Positions 54,820 through 63,246 of a DNA stretch of 64,000 bases are shown here, one piece after another; the stretch's first letter is position 1, and each line of letters starts with the position of its first letter. A model generated the notes under the pieces. It was given only the letters and a program-made list of their open reading frames with translations. It had not been told where the DNA came from and did not search any database. Source of the stretch: JAAZBW01 sp035647855 (GTDB lineage: Bacteria; Actinomycetota; Actinomycetes; Actinomycetales; Actinomycetaceae); assembly GCA_035647855.1 (NCBI GenBank), contig DASRMP010000042.1, positions 101,486 through 165,485 of the forward strand. Direction: 5' to 3'. The position numbers and the translations under genes are program-made.

Positions 54820-55494
54820 GTGACTGCGAAGAATGGTGCGATTGTCTGGGTTGATCTCGAGATGACAGGTCTCGACGTCGAGAAGGATGCAATCGTCGAG
54901 GTCGCCGTCGTCGTGACCGATTCGGAACTGAACGCGCTCGATGATGGAATCGATCTCGTGGTCGCTCCTCCTGCCGAAGCCCTCGCCCAGATGAGCGAGA
55001 CGGTCCGGACCATGCACACCACCTCGGGACTGCTCGAAGAGCTTCCCGGCGGTCTCCCGCTCGACGAGGCCTCGAAGCGCGTCATGACGTACATCCGCCG
55101 CCATGTCCCGCAGGTCCGCCGGGCGCCGCTGGCCGGGAACTCGGTCGGCACTGACCGCGCGTTCCTGGAGCGCTACATGCCGGCGATCACGGACCACCTT
55201 CACTACCGCGTGATCGACGTTTCATCGATCAAAGAATTGGCACGACGCTGGTATCCGCGCGCCTACTTCGCCGCGCCGGAGAAGAACGGCGGCCACCGCG
55301 CCCTTGCGGACATCCTCGAATCCATCGACGAGTTGCGCTACTACCGCGCCGTGCTCTTTCCCGATGGTGACGGCCCCGATTCCGTCACGGCGCGCGCACT
55401 CGCGGAGGAGATCAAGGCCAGTCCCACCGGCGCGGCTCAAGCGCAGGACGATGGAGTGAGAAGCAGCGATGGAGGTGGGGAACCGTCTCGGTGA
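54820..55494 (+). CDS. orn: Oligoribonuclease
   Basis: A 224-residue DEDDh 3'-5' exonuclease that degrades di- to pentanucleotide RNA and pGpG. Motifs: WVDLEMTGLD (Exo I), HYRVIDVSSI and NSVGTDRAFLERYMP (Exo II), and GGHRALADILESI (Exo III with catalytic H). The last 25 residues are a variable tail. The start is GTG 54820; no Shine-Dalgarno site is properly spaced, and a TAGCCT from repeat element C lies six bases before it, so a leaderless transcript is likely. Confidence 0.95.
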   Translation: MTAKNGAIVWVDLEMTGLDVEKDAIVEVAVVVTDSELNALDDGIDLVVAPPAEALAQMSETVRTMHTTSGLLEELPGGLPLDEASKRVMTYIRRHVPQVRRAPLAGNSVGTDRAFLERYMPAITDHLHYRVIDVSSIKELARRWYPRAYFAAPEKNGGHRALADILESIDELRYYRAVLFPDGDGPDSVTARALAEEIKASPTGAAQAQDDGVRSSDGGGEPSR

Positions 55495-55777
55495 GGCGAC
55501 TCCCGATTGCTGCCGTGCATCCTGCAGCGAGCCGGCTTCCATGAAGGGCCCCACCACACCGTTGTGGTAGGACCTGCCCCAACTCTGCCACACGCGTGTT
55601 CGCCTGTGTTTCTTGTCCCAGCACCTCTGTGAGGCGTGGCGGCGCCGTTGATTCGGGAGGGGGTTACCATTGCGCGCCCCTGCGATCCGCGCCAGACTGG
55701 TTGGCACACCCGGAGTCGTTGCTGAGCGGATCGTCCAATCAGTCAGGCTTTCATCTCTTGGCAGAATGGGGGGGTGC

Positions 55778-56503
55778 ATGGATCCCGTCACGATCCTGGT
55801 TCCCGGAGCGTGGATGGGCTCTTGGGCGTGGATTCCCGCGGTCGAGTCTCTCGTCCGCGGAGGTATTCGCGCACGAACGCTGACGCTCTCCGGTCTCGGG
55901 AGGCCGGGGGCGCCGGACTCGGCGAACGCTGCCGGCGTGACGCTCGAAGACCATGTGGCGCAGGTCGTGAACCTCATCGACGAGTGTCCCACCTGCATGG
56001 TCAACCTCGTCTCGCACTCCTACTCCGCGATGGTGACAGTGCAGGCGGCCGACCGCCGGCCGGACCGGATGAAGCGACTCATCCACCTGGCAGGGTTCAT
56101 CCCCGACGACGGCGACTGCCTCCTCGATCTGCTCGGTCTGAACGAGGCGGAGCGTGAGGCGGAACTCGAGAGCATCGAAGAGAACCAGGGGCTGTGGGCG
56201 CCACCCACTGGGCCGGAGCTCGCCGGAGAGCCCGGACTCGGCACGCTCGACCTCCGGTTCCTCATCGAGAGGTTCCGGCCTCATCCTGGTCGGACTCTCA
56301 CGGATCCCGCCCGTCTGTCCAGGCCGGCGTCGGAGCAGCCGACCACTTACGTCAGCCTCGACAGCTCAATCGCCCATCCCGCTCTTCCAGACGCAAAGGA
56401 CTGGACGTTCCGCCATATGAGGAGCGGACACTGGCCGATGCTGACCCACACCAAGGAACTCGTGGCGTTGCTGGCCGAGGAGGTCGGGCTCGCTCGCGTG
56501 TGA
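55778..56503 (+). CDS. Alpha/beta hydrolase
   Basis: A 241-residue alpha/beta-hydrolase-fold protein. The N-terminus MDPVTILVPGAWMGSWAWIPAVESL has the oxyanion GAWMG element, and the nucleophile elbow reads VSHSYSAM, where S-H-S-Y-S replaces G-x-S-x-G. The last histidine region is HMRSGHWPMLTHTKELVALL. Hydroxynitrile-lyase/esterase-like members have this shape; the substrate is unknown. The region 55495-55777 before it holds no gene that I can see. Confidence 0.8.
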   Translation: MDPVTILVPGAWMGSWAWIPAVESLVRGGIRARTLTLSGLGRPGAPDSANAAGVTLEDHVAQVVNLIDECPTCMVNLVSHSYSAMVTVQAADRRPDRMKRLIHLAGFIPDDGDCLLDLLGLNEAEREAELESIEENQGLWAPPTGPELAGEPGLGTLDLRFLIERFRPHPGRTLTDPARLSRPASEQPTTYVSLDSSIAHPALPDAKDWTFRHMRSGHWPMLTHTKELVALLAEEVGLARV

Positions 56504-56631
56504 CGTGCGCGGGTACGGCGCGGTGTGGTTGGCGGCCCCACCCCGTTATTCGCTGGTAGGGCAATCTCTGCGGAACACGGTTTTCGTGTGGAAAGCTGGA
56601 AGTATTCCTCCCTTTCCTCCGAAGGAGTTCC

Positions 56632-58107
56632 ATGACCGACATCTCCAGAACTTCGGGCGGCGCACCGGTCGAGAGTGATGCACACTCGCTGAGCATCGGC
56701 GCCGACGGCCCTATCGTTCTACATGACCACCACCTCGTCGAGACGCTCGCACACTTCAACCGCACGAACGTCCCCGAGCGCCGTCCGCACGCCAAGGGAG
56801 CCGGTGCGTTCGGCAAGTTCACCGTGACAAAGGATGTCGCGAAGTGGACGAAGGCTGCCGTCTTCCAGCCCGGGACCGAGACCGAGACGCTCCTCCGGTT
56901 CTCCACCGTCGCCGGGGAGCTCGGCTCTCCGGACACGTGGCGCGACGTCCGCGGCTTCGCGCTGCGCTTCTACACCTCCGAGGGCAACTACGATCTGGTC
57001 GGCAACAACACGCCGGTCTTCTTCATCCGCGATCCCATGAAGTTCCACCACTTCATCGCCTCGCAGAAGCGGCTCCCGGACTCCGGGCTGCGCGACGCCG
57101 ACATGCAGTGGGACTTCTGGACCCTCTCCCCCGAGACTGCTCACCAGGTCACCTACCTCATGGGCGATCGCGGACTCCCCCGCACCTGGCGCCACATGAA
57201 CGGCTACGGCTCGCACACCTACCAGTGGGTGAATGTCGCAGGCGAGCGGTTCTGGGTGAAGTACCACTTCCACACCCAGCAGGGCGTTGAGAACATGACC
57301 GAGGAAGAGGCCACGCGTATGGCCGGCGAGGATGCCGACTACCACCGCCGCGACCTCTACGAGGCGATCGAGCGTGGCGAGAACCCGAAGTGGACCCTCT
57401 CCGTGCAGGTCATGCCCTACGAGGACGCGAAGACCTACCGGTTCAACCCGTTCGACCTCACGAAGGTGTGGCCGCACGCGGACTATCCGCTCCACGAGGT
57501 CGGCGTGCTCGAGCTCAACCGGAACCCCGAGAACTACTTCGCCGAGATCGAGCAGGCCGCCTTCGCGCCGTCGAACCTTGTTCCCGGCATCGGCTTCTCG
57601 CCGGACAAGATGCTGCTGGGCCGCGTGTTCGCCTACGCCGATGCGCAGCGCTACCGCATCGGTACAAACTTCCACCAGCTCCCGGTGAACCAGCCAAAGG
57701 GTGTGGAGGGAAACATCAACCAGTGGATGATCGACGGCAACATGGCCTACCACCACTCCGGCGGGCAGCCCGTTTACGCCCCGAACTCGAAGGGCCGCCC
57801 CTGGGCGGACGAGCAGGGCGCCACTGCCGAGGGCTGGGAGGCCGATGGTGAGTTGGTTCGCCAGGCCTACACGCTCCGCGAGGAGGACGACGACTTCGGC
57901 CAAGCCGGCACCCTCGTTCGTAAGGTCTTCGACGACGCCGCTCGTGACCGGCTCGTGGAGACCCTCACCGGGCAGCTGTCCGGAGTGAGCCCCGAGGTCT
58001 TCGCCCGCGCCATCTGGTATTGGAAGTCGGTCGACGAGACCATCGGCTTCCGCGTGGAGGCCGCCGTTAGGGATGACGAACTCGTGAGGGCGGCTGACCG
58101 CTCTTGA
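56632..58107 (+). CDS. katA: Catalase (monofunctional heme)
   Basis: A 491-residue clade 3-type small-subunit catalase that breaks down H2O2. The distal histidine is H53 in RRPHAKGAGAFG, the asparagine N125/N126 in VGNNTPVFF, and the heme ligand Y335 in RVFAYADAQRYRIG. NADPH-binding type residues are in the HFHTQQGVENM region. CCGAAGGAG precedes ATG 56632. A UUCG-loop terminator follows. There is no Fur or OxyR regulator next to it. Confidence 0.96.
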   Translation: MTDISRTSGGAPVESDAHSLSIGADGPIVLHDHHLVETLAHFNRTNVPERRPHAKGAGAFGKFTVTKDVAKWTKAAVFQPGTETETLLRFSTVAGELGSPDTWRDVRGFALRFYTSEGNYDLVGNNTPVFFIRDPMKFHHFIASQKRLPDSGLRDADMQWDFWTLSPETAHQVTYLMGDRGLPRTWRHMNGYGSHTYQWVNVAGERFWVKYHFHTQQGVENMTEEEATRMAGEDADYHRRDLYEAIERGENPKWTLSVQVMPYEDAKTYRFNPFDLTKVWPHADYPLHEVGVLELNRNPENYFAEIEQAAFAPSNLVPGIGFSPDKMLLGRVFAYADAQRYRIGTNFHQLPVNQPKGVEGNINQWMIDGNMAYHHSGGQPVYAPNSKGRPWADEQGATAEGWEADGELVRQAYTLREEDDDFGQAGTLVRKVFDDAARDRLVETLTGQLSGVSPEVFARAIWYWKSVDETIGFRVEAAVRDDELVRAADRS

Positions 58108-58134
58108 TCGCCTCACTCTCCTGAGTGGGTGACC

Positions 58135-58167
58135 GGGCGGACCGGGGGCTTCGGCCCCCGGCCCGCC
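58135..58167 (+). terminator. Terminator after katA
   Basis: An 8-bp stem CCGGGGGC with a TTCG tetraloop, one A-C mismatch, then a 5-6 bp lower stem (GGCGG with CCGCC). It lies about 30 bases after the catalase stop. No U-tract follows. Confidence 0.6.
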
Positions 58168-58184
58168 TGACATGCCAAGGCCCC

Positions 58185-58211
58185 CAGTGGGGAGCTCCAG
58201 ACCTCGCCAGG
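58185..58211 (+). repeat. Isolated trace of the GGGGAACTTC repeat
   Basis: CAGTGGGGAGCTCCAGACCTCG resembles one unit of the second array (GGGGAACTTCAGACC...) but stands alone with two changes inside GGGGAACTTC. It may be a degenerate remnant. Confidence 0.4.
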
Positions 58212-58310
58212 AGCCTGTTGTGCTTTCGTGGGAAGCCGCGTCCGCGGGTGTTTCGTTGCCAGTCCGGTGAATGCGGCGTTCTCAGGCCGGAACTGCGGCC
58301 CGAGGTGGCT

Positions 58311-58676
58311 CTATGACCCGGAGTGGCGCAGGCGGCGGTCCAAGGCCGCCCGGACAAGCTCGGCATCGTCGTCGGTCATGTGACTCACGAAGCACTCGAT
58401 CGCCGCGGCGCGATCCCCACCCGATGACAGGGCCGCCTCCATGAGCCGCGCGCAATGCTCCTGCCGGTTCATGTTCGCGAGGTAATGCACGTTCCGTCCG
58501 GAGTTCCGCTTGCTCACCAGTTCCTTGCCATCAAGGTGAGTCAGGACTGTGGCGATCGTCGAGTAGGCGTGCTCATCGCCGAGTTGGGCGATGACGTCTC
58601 GCACACTTGCCGGACCGTTCTCCCACAGCGCGTCCATTACTCGCGCTTCCAGCGGGCCGAGCACAGGTGGCGTCAT
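58311..58676 (-). CDS. BlaI/MecI/CopY family transcriptional regulator
   Basis: A 121-residue winged-helix repressor. MTPPVLGPLEARVMDALWENGPASVRDVIAQLGDEHAYSTIATVLTHLDGKELVSKRNSGR is the characteristic BlaI DNA-binding domain, followed by a dimerisation helix bundle. Members respond to beta-lactam signals or to copper. The start ATG 58676 overlaps the stop of the upstream membrane protein gene (ATGA). No BlaR-type protease gene is next to it; a matching inverted repeat at 59266-59280 may be its operator. Confidence 0.9.
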   Translation of the reverse strand: MTPPVLGPLEARVMDALWENGPASVRDVIAQLGDEHAYSTIATVLTHLDGKELVSKRNSGRNVHYLANMNRQEHCARLMEAALSSGGDRAAAIECFVSHMTDDDAELVRAALDRRLRHSGS

Positions 58677-59242
58677 GCGACCCCGCTCGTGACGCGAGAC
58701 GGGACAGGGCAGGCTGCCTCGCCACGCAATCGCACGACGAGCGCAAATGCCGTGAGCACCAGAGCCGCCACGCCGAGCCATGGCTGGACCGGGGCAAACC
58801 ACGTGAGGGCGCCGCCATATCCGAGCGCGAGGAGCGCGATCTTGTTGCACACCGGGCAGCCCACCGCGAACCACGCGAGAACGCCGCCGGCCGCACCGAG
58901 CCTCGTCGTTCGCTTCTCACCCGCCTGGAGGTCTTCCGACGGGCTGGTCGCGGCGCCCTCGGCTGCCTCCGGGATCTCGGACGCGGCCCCGCCGAAGTAC
59001 GTGGCCACGAGCATGCCCATCAGCACGGAGCTCAGCAGCCAGACCGGGTAGTTCCACCACACCGGCGGGACGTCCCGCCCGAAGACGGGGTTCGGGATGA
59101 GCACGGTGGCGAAGCCGATCACGAGCGCAACAACGACGGTTGCGATCGCGGCGATGACCACCTTGCGGCGTGTCCACATGCGCAGAGCAACGCCCGCCAG
59201 TGCGAGATTTTCCCGCACGGGCGGGCGCTTTGCTGAGTTCAT
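58673..59242 (-). CDS. Membrane protein with CPVCNK motif, partner of a BlaI regulator
   Basis: A 189-residue integral membrane protein of unknown function. Predicted helices: VVIAAIATVVVALVIGFATVLI, WLLSSVLMGMLVATYFGG, the cysteine-bearing AWFAVGCPVCNKIALLALGYGGAL and WLGVAALVLTAFALVVRL. The GCPVCNK motif inside or at the edge of a helix suggests metal or redox chemistry, but no function is established. ATG 59242 starts MNSAKRPPVREN. It overlaps the BlaI-type gene, which likely represses it, and lies 20 bp downstream of the P-type ATPase on the same strand. Confidence 0.7.
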   Translation of the reverse strand: MNSAKRPPVRENLALAGVALRMWTRRKVVIAAIATVVVALVIGFATVLIPNPVFGRDVPPVWWNYPVWLLSSVLMGMLVATYFGGAASEIPEAAEGAATSPSEDLQAGEKRTTRLGAAGGVLAWFAVGCPVCNKIALLALGYGGALTWFAPVQPWLGVAALVLTAFALVVRLRGEAACPVPSRVTSGVA

Positions 59243-59262
59243 TGACCCAGTGTGCCCTACGG

Positions 59263-62106
59263 TCAACTATGTTGCATAGTAGAGCCGGTCTTCTCTGAGT
59301 TGTTGGCCACGGAAGCCCGACGGAAGACCTTCACGACCTCCTCGAAGAGCAGCACTACCACGCCGGCGCCCGTCGCGAGTGCCCAGTGCTCCAGCTGCAG
59401 GCCGATTGTTCCGAAGGCGCCCTGCAGGAAGGGAACCTCGACCACCAGGATCTGCGTGACGACCGCGAACGCGAACGAGGCCCACAGCCAACGGTTGGTG
59501 AACAGGTGGCTGAACGCGCTCGTCCGGTCCGACCGCGAGTTCAGCGCGTTGAAGAGCTGCATGAACACGAGGGCGGTGAACACGGTGGTGCGGGCGGTAT
59601 CGAGTTGGGTCTCGACGGGAGCCAGAGTCTCGAAACCGCCGACCAGTCCGCCGGGCAGCGTCAGGTCGTAGACCAGCAGGCTCAGGATGCCCATGACAAG
59701 CCCGATTCCGATGATGCGCCGCCACATGGCCATGTCCAGGATGCGGTCGTCGTAATTCCGCGGAGGGCGCACCATGACGTTGTCGATCTCGGGGTCCACA
59801 CCCATCGCGAGCGCCGGACCGGAGTCGGTGACCAGGTTGATCCACAGGATCTGGGTGGCCAGGAGCGGGACCACCGGCGCCACCGGGTTCGCGGGGTCGG
59901 AGAGGCCAATGAAGCCGCCGAGCACGACTCCCAGGAAGACCGTGGCGACCTCGCCCATGTTGGAGCTGAGCAGGTAACGCATGAACTTCTTGATGTTGTC
60001 GAAGATGATCCGTCCCTGCCGCACCGCGACCATGATCGTCGCGTAATTGTCATCGCCCAGGATCATCTTGCCGGCGTCCTTGGTTACCTCGGTGCCGGTG
60101 ATGCCCATGGCGATGCCGATGTCGGCGGCCTTGAGGGCGGGGGCGTCGTTCACGCCGTCGCCCGTCATCCCGACGATCTGGCGGTCCTCCTGGAGCGCGT
60201 CGACTATCCGGAGTTTGTGCTCCGGCGAGACCCGCGCATAGACGGTCGCGTCCCGCGCCTTCTCGCGGAGCGTGTCGTCGTCCATCTCCTCGAGTTCCCG
60301 CCCGGTGACGACGACGGGTGTCTCGTCATCGGAGATGCCGAGGTCCGAGGCGATGCGCTGCGCCGTGACGGGATGGTCACCGGTGATCATGACGGTCCGG
60401 ATACCGGCCCCGTGTGCCGCCTTGATGGCTTCGCCGGCCTCGGTGCGGGGCGGGTCGATGATGGCGACGATCCCGACGAACGTCAGGTCCTCCTCGCTCT
60501 CTTCGTTGAATTCGGCGTCACGCGAGTCGGATTCGCGCCACGCCACGCCCAGGGTCCTGTAGCCCTGACGGCTGAGTTGCACGACGTCCTCGTTGAGTTC
60601 GTCACGGCGGGCGTCGTCGAGCGGACGGACGGCGTCCCTGACCTGTTCGGCAACGCAGCGCTGCAGGAGGACGTCCGGGGCACCCTTCGAGAACACCCGC
60701 AGTCCTTCGCGCTCAGGGTGATCCACCAGGACCGACATCATCTTGCGGTCGGAACTGAACGGCACCTCGCTACTGCGAGTGTGCATGCCCACCTCCTCGT
60801 GGACTCCTTCGAGCTTTCGCTCGGCCACGAGGAACGCCGCCTCGGTCGGGTCGCCCTGGATCTGCCAAGTCCCGTTGACCTCTGCAAGCTGAGCGTTGTT
60901 CGCGAGCGATCCGCCCGCGATGGTCAGCTTCGCCTCATCGAGCGCGACGTCGTCACCCTCGACGTCGACATCCCCAACCGGCTCGTATCCCGTGCCCCCG
61001 AGCACGACCCGGCCCGACGCCGTGACGATCTCGCGCAGCGTCATCTCGTTCTTGGTGAGCGTCCCCGTCTTGTCAGAGCAGATGACCGAGACCGATCCCA
61101 GCGTCTCGACCGAGTGGAGATCCTTCATGACCGCGTTCTGCCTGGCCATGACCTGCACACCTATGGCCAGCACCAGCGAGAGGATCGCGGGAAGACCCTC
61201 GGGCACCGCGGCGACGGCGAGCGAGACGCCGAGCAGGAGGATCTCCACGGCCTCGGACAGGCTCCTGACGCCGTTGATAACTGCCATCGTGGCCATCACG
61301 ACTATGGCGATGCCGATGACGAGGAGGCCGAGAGTCTTGGAGATCTGGGCGATCTCCTTCTGGAGCGGTGTGTCGTGGGTCTCGGTCTCATCGAGAAGGG
61401 TCGCGATGTGGCCGACCTCGGTGTCCATGCCGGTCGCTGTGATGATGACGCGACCGACGCCGCCCGTCACGCCGGTGCCCTTGAACACCATGTTGAGCGA
61501 GTCGCCGATGCCGGCGGCCTCGTCCATGGTGGACGGATGCTTCTGCACGGACTCCGACTCACCGGTGAGCGAGGCCTCCTGGATACGGAGTGATGAGGAT
61601 GTGACGATCCGCCCATCAGCGCCGACTGCGTCACCCTCCGACAGCATGAGGACGTCACCGGGGACAATCTGCGACGACGTGATGTCGGTGAGCAGACCGT
61701 CACGCAGCACAGTGGAGTGGGTCGCGGTCATGTCCGCGAGCGCTGCCACGGCGTCCGCCGCTTTGTTCTCCTGGACGAACCCGATTATGGCGTTGGCGAT
61801 CACGATGATCGCGATCACGATCGCGTCCACCGGTGCGCCGTGTGCCCCCTCCGCGACCCAGGCGAAGACCGAAATCACGATCGCCACGAGCAGCAGATAG
61901 ATCAGTGGGTCCTGGAACTGCCGGAGGAGCCGCTTCCATACGGGCTCCTTCGGCTTCGACACGAGTTCGTTGGGTCCGTGGACTTCCAGCCGATGCTGCG
62001 CCTCAGCGGCGGTAAGGCCGACCTGAGGGTCGACGTCCATACTGGCAGCGACTTGGTCCGCGGAAGTGATTACGACATCGCCGCGTTCGAGCGCAACTAC
62101 GGTCAT
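59263..62106 (-). CDS. P-type cation-transporting ATPase (Ca2+/P2A type)
   Basis: A 947-residue P-type ATPase. The phosphorylation site is CSDKTGTLTKNEMTL; TGES is in SLTGESESV; transmembrane ion site PEGLPAILSLVLA in M4; hinge MTGDGVNDAPALKAADIGIAMG. About ten membrane helices are visible, with conserved NLVTD in M6 (WINLVTDSGPALAMG). P2A members export Ca2+ or Mn2+. ATG 62106 follows GGAGGGGG. The downstream membrane protein and BlaI regulator may share its transcript, with an operator-like palindrome at its 3' end. Confidence 0.92.
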   Translation of the reverse strand: MTVVALERGDVVITSADQVAASMDVDPQVGLTAAEAQHRLEVHGPNELVSKPKEPVWKRLLRQFQDPLIYLLLVAIVISVFAWVAEGAHGAPVDAIVIAIIVIANAIIGFVQENKAADAVAALADMTATHSTVLRDGLLTDITSSQIVPGDVLMLSEGDAVGADGRIVTSSSLRIQEASLTGESESVQKHPSTMDEAAGIGDSLNMVFKGTGVTGGVGRVIITATGMDTEVGHIATLLDETETHDTPLQKEIAQISKTLGLLVIGIAIVVMATMAVINGVRSLSEAVEILLLGVSLAVAAVPEGLPAILSLVLAIGVQVMARQNAVMKDLHSVETLGSVSVICSDKTGTLTKNEMTLREIVTASGRVVLGGTGYEPVGDVDVEGDDVALDEAKLTIAGGSLANNAQLAEVNGTWQIQGDPTEAAFLVAERKLEGVHEEVGMHTRSSEVPFSSDRKMMSVLVDHPEREGLRVFSKGAPDVLLQRCVAEQVRDAVRPLDDARRDELNEDVVQLSRQGYRTLGVAWRESDSRDAEFNEESEEDLTFVGIVAIIDPPRTEAGEAIKAAHGAGIRTVMITGDHPVTAQRIASDLGISDDETPVVVTGRELEEMDDDTLREKARDATVYARVSPEHKLRIVDALQEDRQIVGMTGDGVNDAPALKAADIGIAMGITGTEVTKDAGKMILGDDNYATIMVAVRQGRIIFDNIKKFMRYLLSSNMGEVATVFLGVVLGGFIGLSDPANPVAPVVPLLATQILWINLVTDSGPALAMGVDPEIDNVMVRPPRNYDDRILDMAMWRRIIGIGLVMGILSLLVYDLTLPGGLVGGFETLAPVETQLDTARTTVFTALVFMQLFNALNSRSDRTSAFSHLFTNRWLWASFAFAVVTQILVVEVPFLQGAFGTIGLQLEHWALATGAGVVVLLFEEVVKVFRRASVANNSEKTGSTMQHS
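59266..59280. promoter_or_regulatory. BlaI-type operator candidate
   Basis: ACTATGTTGCATAGT is a perfect 6-bp inverted repeat with a 3-bp spacer, of the form seen in BlaI/MecI/CopY operators. It overlaps the last codon region of the ATPase gene and lies about 24 bp upstream of the CPVCNK gene start, so it could autoregulate that operon. Confidence 0.5.
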
Positions 62107-62244
62107 ACGTCCCCCTCCGGGAATACGCGATTGAGTCAACTAGCTCATTAGATAGCAACAACCACGATTGACGCCAGCGAGGCTGCCGGCCTCCTGTGCC
62201 GACCCGCCGGCGAGGCGTGCGATGCGAAGGCATGCGGCGGCGAG

Positions 62245-62302
62245 CCCTCAGGCTGCCGGGCGGGCGGCGAGAACCCTCAGGCTGCCGGACGGGCGGCGAG
62301 CC
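62245..62302. repeat. 29-bp tandem duplication at the 3' end of the SRPBCC gene
   Basis: Units 62245-62273 and 62274-62302 (each starting CCCTCAGGCTGCCGG) differ in three positions. The second encodes the last residues RLAARPAA and its stop; the first copies this past the stop codon. Confidence 0.9.
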
Positions 62303-62948
62303 GCCGGATGTTGCCCATCATGCGCCAGGTCATGAGTGCGCTCACCCAGGTGACGGCCTGAACCATCCGGGCGGTCTTCCTGTTCTTCGGCTCGTAGCGC
62401 TCCCGGATGTGGAGCCGGGTCCCGAGTGCGCCATTGTCCCCGGTGACCGGAGTCAGGACGAAGGCCCAGGTGAAGTCGAACTCGATGCCGTCCCCAATGT
62501 ATTCGGGCGCCTCGGCGCCACGGGACGACACCACGAGATGTCCGCCCGGCTCCACCTCGGCCACGCGCAGCTCCATCCCCGGCGCGAGCGGGAAACTGCC
62601 TCCGACCTCGGGGTGTTGCCACTCCGGGTTGATCGAATCCGCGTTGGTTATCTCACATCCGACGGCGTTCTCGAGCACCTCGAAGGAGTAGAACCCGGCC
62701 TTGTCCTGACCGAGCTGCGCGATCCAGGGCCACACTGCCTCAGGCGCCGCCTCGATGGTCGTTGCCCGGTCGTTCTGGATGCTGGCGAGAGGGAAGATTT
62801 CGTCACCTGGCAGGTCTCTCGTCGCTTCCTCCGACGTGGTCCCGAGGCGGCGGTGCGTGCCGGTGAAGAAGACCGCGGCGGCGGCGGCCCCTCCGGCGAC
62901 GAACGGTGCAGCGACGGCGGCGGTCAGGATTCGGCGTTGCCTCGACAT
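62277..62948 (-). CDS. SRPBCC-domain membrane-anchored protein
   Basis: A 223-residue protein with an N-terminal hydrophobic segment (ILTAAVAAPFVAGGAAAAAVFF) and a helix-grip (SRPBCC/polyketide cyclase-like) domain from about residue 60: TTIEAAPEAVWPWIAQLGQDKAGFYSFEVLENAVG, LRVAEVEPGGHLVVS and RLHIRERYEPKN. Such domains bind lipids or hydrophobic ligands; the ligand is unknown. A duplicated 29-bp segment is at the 3' end. It stands between the ATPase and the region of a possible MarR-type operator. Confidence 0.75.
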   Translation of the reverse strand: MSRQRRILTAAVAAPFVAGGAAAAAVFFTGTHRRLGTTSEEATRDLPGDEIFPLASIQNDRATTIEAAPEAVWPWIAQLGQDKAGFYSFEVLENAVGCEITNADSINPEWQHPEVGGSFPLAPGMELRVAEVEPGGHLVVSSRGAEAPEYIGDGIEFDFTWAFVLTPVTGDNGALGTRLHIRERYEPKNRKTARMVQAVTWVSALMTWRMMGNIRRLAARPAA

Positions 62949-63175
62949 TGCGATCTCCCCTCTGGCCCAATTCTGACGCTCGGGACTCCGACTTCAAAGT
63001 ATCTGACGTCCCGCGAGCCGGTCAGTCGAGGATTCCGTGCGACCGCAGGAATGTTGCCGGGGCAGCTCGCCCTGCGCCATCGGGGTCCGCGTGGCGCAGG
63101 GCGAGAGTGCGGGCGAGACCTGGCGCGCTGATTGTTTGCGCTCGCACGTGACCGGGGCCACTTCGCGCCCACTAG

Positions 63176-63195
63176 ATAGTTGAATGTTCATCTAT
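63176..63195. promoter_or_regulatory. Operator-like palindrome upstream of the flavin reductase
   Basis: ATAGTTGAATGTTCATCTAT is symmetrical at 16 of 20 positions (ATAGWTGAA to TTCAWCTAT), in a notably AT-rich spot. It overlaps a possible -10 TATTAT (63193-63198) and lies 52 bp before ATG 63247. MarR-family sites of the TTGAA-TTCAA kind look like this. Confidence 0.55.
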
Positions 63196-63246
63196 TATCG
63201 TTGAGGACAGCAGACATCCCTCAGAACAGGCAAGGAACAGATCACT

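Noticed and set aside
59386..61593. 735-codon frame antisense to the P-type ATPase
   Set aside because: The ATPase is unmistakable; the antisense product is rich in D, H, R and V as expected from complement codon bias.
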